64,000 nt of DNA, from contig CM017572.1 in NCBI GenBank assembly GCA_007844125.1, positions 32,133,028 through 32,197,027 on the forward strand, in the 5' to 3' direction. How positions within the stretch are numbered: position 1 is the stretch's first letter; the number at the start of each line of letters is the position of its first letter. This document shows positions 59,561 through 64,000 of the stretch, piece after piece. A program made the translations under genes and the position numbers. The notes below the pieces were generated by a model, which had not been told where the DNA came from, searched no databases, and saw only the letters and a list, made by a program, of their open reading frames with translations. Source of the DNA: Sinonovacula constricta. Taxonomy: Eukaryota; Mollusca; Bivalvia; Cardiida; Solecurtidae.

Positions 59561-59619
59561 TTCTGTCCAACGCTATCAATAATCACGATGGGGATTCCTG
59601 CTCAAATTAGATATCGACA

Positions 59620-59760
59620 TCACAGTGAATTACCCGGATAATAATATAACGTGTTCTCAGTAATATAAGTATTCACGTGTTTAAAAATAGCTAATTGTGC
59701 ATCGTAGCTCAGATAGGAAGAACAGGTTTGTAATGATGGGAAGAGTGTTATGATTTACAT
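59620..59760 (+). repeat. Dispersed repeat C, copy 2
   Basis: Homologous to 39830-39985. It contains 'gtagctcagataggaagaa', weakly like a tRNA D-arm. Confidence 0.45.
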
Positions 59761-60114
59761 TTTATTTAGATAGTTTGATAGTTTATTTATTTTGCAAAAG
59801 GCAATATTGCCCATGTGCATAAATATATATTCATACAATAAGAAATATAAACATGAATATGTCGAAACAATGTAAACAAAAATCAACTTTTAGATGTTCG
59901 ACATTAATAAACAGTATTTCTCGGAATCATTTTTTATGTAACAAGAATTTATTTGGATATTTGCAAGAACAAAGTAGGTCCAACATGTCGAAAACTACCT
60001 ATAATGCACTGTATGATAATTATACATTAAAATAGATATTTTGAAGATTTTTTCCACAGAAATGAGAATTCTCAATCCTGAAGTGCATGCGTTTTGATAA
60101 GTCAAGAAATAACT

Positions 60115-61520
60115 ATATTAAGTACCAAACAGTGTCTGCTTGTTAATTATTCGAGTTTTAAGTGATAACGGTCTTATATAGTATATACATGTTTAACTTT
60201 AATAGTTTTTGGAGAAACATTTGACTTGAGATTATATTCATTTATAAACAATTATGTCATATTTAAGTAAAAAAAAACCCTGAAAAGTATATTGACATTT
60301 TTTTTATTAAAAACATTCCAAACACACCGAACACTCATTTATTGCTGATGTTTATGTTTTGCTAAACAGTTTTATATTTTAAATGAAAGCACTCTAATGT
60401 CTCTCTATCAACAGCATGTATTATCATTGGTAAGAGGTTCATTATTAGTTACTAAAGCACCCCAAACAACAATATCTCAACAGGAGTTAGAATTAAATCG
60501 AAATGACGTATTAGAAGATCAAACGGCTTTAAGCCTTCTTTTTAAGCTATCCCGTTTTGTAAAAAGTATTAACCAATCCACATATGTGTTTATCTCTGTG
60601 TTCGTCCGTTCGCCCCTTTCTGTCATTCTTTACGTCTTACATTATATGCGTTTGCCTGACGTACTGTCATACTCTTACGATTGCAGATCACCTCGGCCAT
60701 TTTAATTTCAGAGTGAGAGAAAGAGAGAGTGGGGGAGAGAGGGAGACGTGGAGAGAGACACACACATATTTGAAGACGCTGTGTGTAAGCATGACAAAAA
60801 GAACAATTTATAATTGACTGTCGTTAACCATTTATGAATGTAACAACAAAGGTTTGACTTACAAGAAATACTGACCTTACCTATTATACAGAGCTTTTAT
60901 ATTACTAGTGCGGGTCAAGGGAGTCAACCCAAATTGCAATATTCTGACTTTAAAGTTATCTCCCTTTTACGTTTTGAAAGTAAAATAACTGTACGTTCAT
61001 TAAGCACCAATAATGGCTTCAAACTCCTTCAAAACTTTGTTTCCTTAAAGGGTGTTATATTTACAAAAAATAAAAATAAAATTTTGTATGCCTTTTTGAT
61101 TGAAATTAGTAAAAATGGGGATCCTTTTTGCATACCAATATAATTTTTCCACGATGTTTATCCACCGACCATTTTCCTGCTAAAATCTTAATTTAAAAAT
61201 ATGAAACAACTTGCATTCAAGACACCATGTTAATATGCATGTGAATATTTTATGTATAATCGATAAGACTGGATAAATAAATTACCATTTAAAAGGCTAT
61301 TAGAGATGGTATCCGACAGTTCACCTGTATAAAATACATGACAGTTCGCCTATATAAAATACATCTAACATTATATTATGCATTTTTGGGGGAATCTGGG
61401 CATAAGTTCTTCATAAACTTATACTGTAATCTAAGCAAAAACGATTTTGAATACTATCTCATTTGTTACACAGTATAAGTCATGATCAAAATGGCTCTTC
61501 TGAAAATGACACTTAAAGGT
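60115..61520 (+). repeat. Dispersed repeat B, most complete copy (about 1.4 kb)
   Basis: It unites the 5' part seen at 55040-55940 and the 3' parts seen at 33256-33740 and 58970-59560, with a short (GA)n at 60715-60760 between them. A frame of 102 codons (60397-60705) is not conserved in the 55-kb copy, so it is not evidence of a gene. No terminal repeats or target duplication were found. Confidence 0.7.
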
Positions 61521-61524
61521 TAGA

Positions 61525-61885
61525 CGCTCCTTAATAAATTTGTCTATATTTTAAGTAAATCATAAGAAAGCTGAAAACAACTTGCACAATGGCCCAGTTA
61601 TGGTTGACAATCACCCCCCCCTACCCCCCCCCCCCCCCCCCCCCTTTTAACCATCCAAACGTTAAAAGAGCTGTTATTGTATCTCAGAAAGATGCAGAAA
61701 ATAATTAAACTTTTGCATCTTGTGTGAAGGTGCTGCTTTGTAGAATGCACACACAGTCATATTGCCAGTCGATGACCCACAAATTTCAATGAAATATTAC
61801 TTCCGGTAAAAACAGGATCAGTCCATTATTGTGATAGGTGTTCAAGAGTTTTGCATTATTTTAATTCTACATGGTTTTAGCTTCT
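61525..61885 (-). repeat. Dispersed repeat A, copy 3 (inverted)
   Basis: The reverse complement matches 58585-58960: 'gaagctaaaaccatgt', 'gaacacctat', 'aatggactgatcc', 'gcattctac.aagcag' and 'agctctttt'. It is inserted next to repeat B, joined by 'aggttagacgctcc'. A 113-codon plus frame starting inside it (61831-62172) is not recognised. Confidence 0.7.
61614..61644. repeat. Poly-C run (C8-TA-C21)
   Basis: Eight C, TA, then 21 C on the top strand, inside the inverted copy of repeat A. The minus strand is a long G run with quadruplex potential. Its exact length is likely unreliable in the assembly. Confidence 0.9.
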
Positions 61886-62320
61886 ACATTACATTAGCTT
61901 TTAAATTATTGCATACGCAATTAAGAGATATACTTATAGGGCTGAAATATATACATTCTTACTTTTTGCATAAGTCAAAGTGCTTAAAGTTTAACCTACA
62001 CAGGGCTCCCTTGCGAAACGCGTGTTTCATATACCTGCTGTTAAAAACTGTTAAAACCACAGCTTGCTATATAGTGAGATTTTCCGATATAATGCTAGCG
62101 CCATGTCTAAGGGATCGTGTTGTCAATTGTACGGAATCTTTGCTCCTTTTTTCACACCAGGAAAGTCACTAATTCTCCCCTCTGTATGTAAAAGAAACAC
62201 GTTTAAATGACATTATTATTGTTATATTGTCACTAGTTACTTGGTTTTACCGTGCCGCCTCTTATTCTTAAATATTCTTATATTTTTCGGCAAAGATCAC
62301 CTCATCTTTAAACATACCTG
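61886..62320. other. AT-rich non-coding DNA
   Basis: Nothing recognised beyond the end of the frame noted in the inverted repeat A. Confidence 0.45.
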
Positions 62321-62328
62321 GTATACGA
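62321..62328 (+). repeat. 8-bp target duplication, left
   Basis: gtatacga, identical to 62744-62751. Confidence 0.9.
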
Positions 62329-62743
62329 CTAGTCTGGTTCCCAGCGTACTATCCTACGCAATAGTACGTCTGGCTGATGCTAACAATGGCGGCCTCCGCT
62401 GTATTGGAAAATAACACGGTAATGTTTGGTGTTATAACCTTTGCAAGTGTGCCAAGAAGTTAAGACTCTATAATTAAGTATTGTAAAGACATTATTGTAA
62501 AAACATCGACACTATTCTACTAACAAATTTCTAGAAACAGGTAATGTACCATTTAAAATTACTTATTGTAATCGCTTATATGAACTGAGTTATGATCATA
62601 ATAAAAACATCTTTCGAATGGCACAGCGATAAATTATAACTCGTGCTTTGCTAAATGTGTCTGTAAACTTACAGTGGCGGTCGCCATTTTCAGCCTGTGC
62701 CTGACCCGATAACGTAGTGAAAGGGGAAGGAACTCCAGACTAG
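62329..62743. mobile_element. Non-autonomous DNA transposon (415 bp, 8-bp TSD)
   Basis: Inverted ends ctagtctggttcc and, reversed, ctagtctggagttcc. A second inner inverted pair is ggctgatgctaacaatggcg against ggctgaaaatggcg. The perfect 8-bp duplication gtatacga flanks it. The duplication length suits hAT, P or Merlin transposons; the ends do not match the hAT MITEs at 36 and 44 kb. No coding capacity. Confidence 0.88.
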
Positions 62744-62751
62744 GTATACGA
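62744..62751 (+). repeat. 8-bp target duplication, right
   Basis: gtatacga, matching 62321-62328. Confidence 0.9.
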
Positions 62752-63084
62752 CACACCAGGAGGAACTCACTAACAGATAACACTGTATACTTGAATATCT
62801 AAACCATACATGAATGTAAAAAACAATGGTTTAACTGGCCCGGGACCCAGGCGTACACATCTAACCACGCCTAGCTACGCCTCTAAATATCACGCTGCAC
62901 TTATCATCGTCGATGTACATCTTTAGTACGTTTTTGTGTTAATATTATATATTCTCTACCAAGATCCGACAGAACGGTCGACACTGTCAGATACTAACAT
63001 GCACGGTATTTAAATTTATAAAGATTTAAAATATGTAACAGTAACATATAACTTCTTGGCCGCATTTAATACTATTCAACGCTA
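62752..63084. other. AT-rich non-coding DNA
   Basis: Nothing recognised. Confidence 0.45.
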
Positions 63085-63330
63085 TTCTGGGTGGGGGTGT
63101 GGGTGAGATTTGTGAGCGTTAGGGTTAAAAAACAATATGTATGTTTCATAATGATGCTTTCATGAATATATTGTGGAGCATATATAATGGTATTTTTGAT
63201 ACTTTCACCTTTTTCATCTGTTAAAAATATCATATCATAAATATATTTTATGAATTCAAAACAATTTAGTTAGCCTGTTTTGTTTTTTTTATTTTTGCTT
63301 TTCTTGTGGTTTCAAAATGTGGTAAAACAC
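63085..63330 (+). repeat. Dispersed repeat F core, copy 2
   Basis: Homologous to 52960-53160. It begins with a short GT-rich arm (gggtgggggtgtgggtgag), then 'gagcgttagggttaaaaa', then the AT-rich core and 'gtggtaaaacacccttat'. A CA-rich arm follows. Confidence 0.75.
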
Positions 63331-63535
63331 CCTTATATTTACACCCACACTCTCCTAAACTCCCACACTCTCACCCTCTCACACTCAACCTCTCTTAAAC
63401 TCACACACTCTCGACCTCACCATCTCACCCTCACCCTCTCAGCCATAACCACACTCTCACCCCCTCACCCCTACCCTCTCACCCCACACTCTCACCCTCA
63501 CTCTAACCTTAACTCTCCCTCACATCCACACACCG
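63331..63535. repeat. CA/CT-rich minisatellite arm of F copy 2
   Basis: Degenerate cacactctcacc-type repeats on the top strand, equivalent to the CA-rich arm at 53161-53425. A 117-codon plus frame starts upstream at 63280 and runs through this arm into the GT array; it is low-complexity. Confidence 0.8.
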
Positions 63536-64000
63536 TGGCCGTGAAAGTGGATGTGGGTGTGAAAGCTGGCGTGGGTGTGAAAGTTGGTGGGAGTCGTAAA
63601 ATGTTGGTGTGGTGTGGCCGTGAAAGTGGGTGAGTGTGAAAGTTGGTGGGAGTCGGCAAGTGTTGGTGTGGTGTGGCCGTGAAAGTGGATGTGGGTGTGA
63701 AAGTTGGTGGGAGTCGGCAAGTGTTGGTGTGGTGTGGCCGTGAAAGTGGGTGAGTGTGAAAGTTGGTTGGAGTCGTAAAGTGTTGGTGTGGTGTGGCCGT
63801 GAAAGTGAATGTGGGTGTGAAAGTGGGTGAGTGTGAAAGTTGGTGGGAGTCGGCAAGTGTTGGTGTGGTGTGGCCGTGAAAGTGGATGTGGGTGTGAAAG
63901 TGGGTGAGTGTGAAAGTTAATGGGAGTCGTAAAGTGTTGGTGTGGTGTGGCCGTGAAAGTGGGTGTGGGTGTGAAAGTGGGTGAGTGTGAAAGTTGGTGG
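63536..64000. repeat. GT-rich minisatellite, 59-61 and 77-bp units, open at window end
   Basis: 'tgttggtgtggtgtggcc' recurs at 63602, 63661, 63722, 63781, 63858 and 63935, giving spacings of 59, 61, 59, 77 and 77 bp. The units are built from subunits of about 18 bp (gtgaaagtgggtgagt and similar). The array continues past 64000. Minus-strand Thr/His/Pro frames are compositional. Confidence 0.9.

Noticed and set aside
61831..62172. 113-codon plus frame as a gene
   Set aside because: It starts inside inverted repeat A, has no recognisable domain and no splice or poly(A) context that I would trust.

Overview
The window is eukaryotic, repeat-dominated DNA, most likely from a bivalve or other mollusc. 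This is inference: it rests on tRNA-derived SINE fragments with a mollusc-type 'ggtctttctccaccaa' tail, an I/Nimb-like LINE with RNase H, recurring 'aagggagayaac'-type motifs in the dispersed repeats, and AT-rich non-coding DNA between them. There are no bacterial-style operons. The only intact protein genes I can defend belong to a LINE. One further piece, a 71-codon terminal exon at 57335-57550 on the minus strand, may belong to a host gene whose other exons lie outside the window or in unrecognised positions.

Layout. 1-1225: AT-rich DNA with one SINE. 1226-15073: about 13.8 kb of a 38-bp satellite with higher-order duplications. 15074-15173: an assembly gap of exactly 100 N. 15174-16513 and 22308-33108: a second, unrelated satellite of 20 bp, split by a full-length 5.8-kb non-LTR retrotransposon (16514-22307) with intact ORF1 (RRM-like region, three CCHC knuckles) and ORF2 (APE endonuclease, reverse transcriptase, RNase H, C-terminal CCHC). 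The insertion has a 10-12 bp target-site duplication, and a duplicated 'empty' copy of the same site survives at 24307-24318. 33109-45100: AT-rich DNA with microsatellites, two hAT-type MITEs with perfect 8-bp target duplications, a candidate Harbinger-like element with a mariner-like MITE inside, and several dispersed repeat families. 45120-52830: a 7.7-kb 54-bp minisatellite whose minus strand stays open in one frame for 2,577 codons but has no ATG. 52960-64000: more dispersed repeats (families here named A, B, C and F), microsatellites, the host terminal exon, a third 8-bp-TSD DNA transposon, and a new GT-rich minisatellite that runs off the end.

How the parts interact: the window is mainly a record of tandem-array growth and transposon insertion. 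The 20-bp array was duplicated in blocks before the LINE landed in it. The 54-bp array abuts a dispersed element (family F) whose second copy at 63 kb also carries flanking GT/CA minisatellite arms, so the large array probably grew from an arm of such an element. I found no convincing novel enzymatic system. The most unusual points are the single in-frame UAG between the two LINE ORFs, the LINE with its empty-site paralogue, the frame-preserving 54-bp array, and the minisatellite-armed family F.
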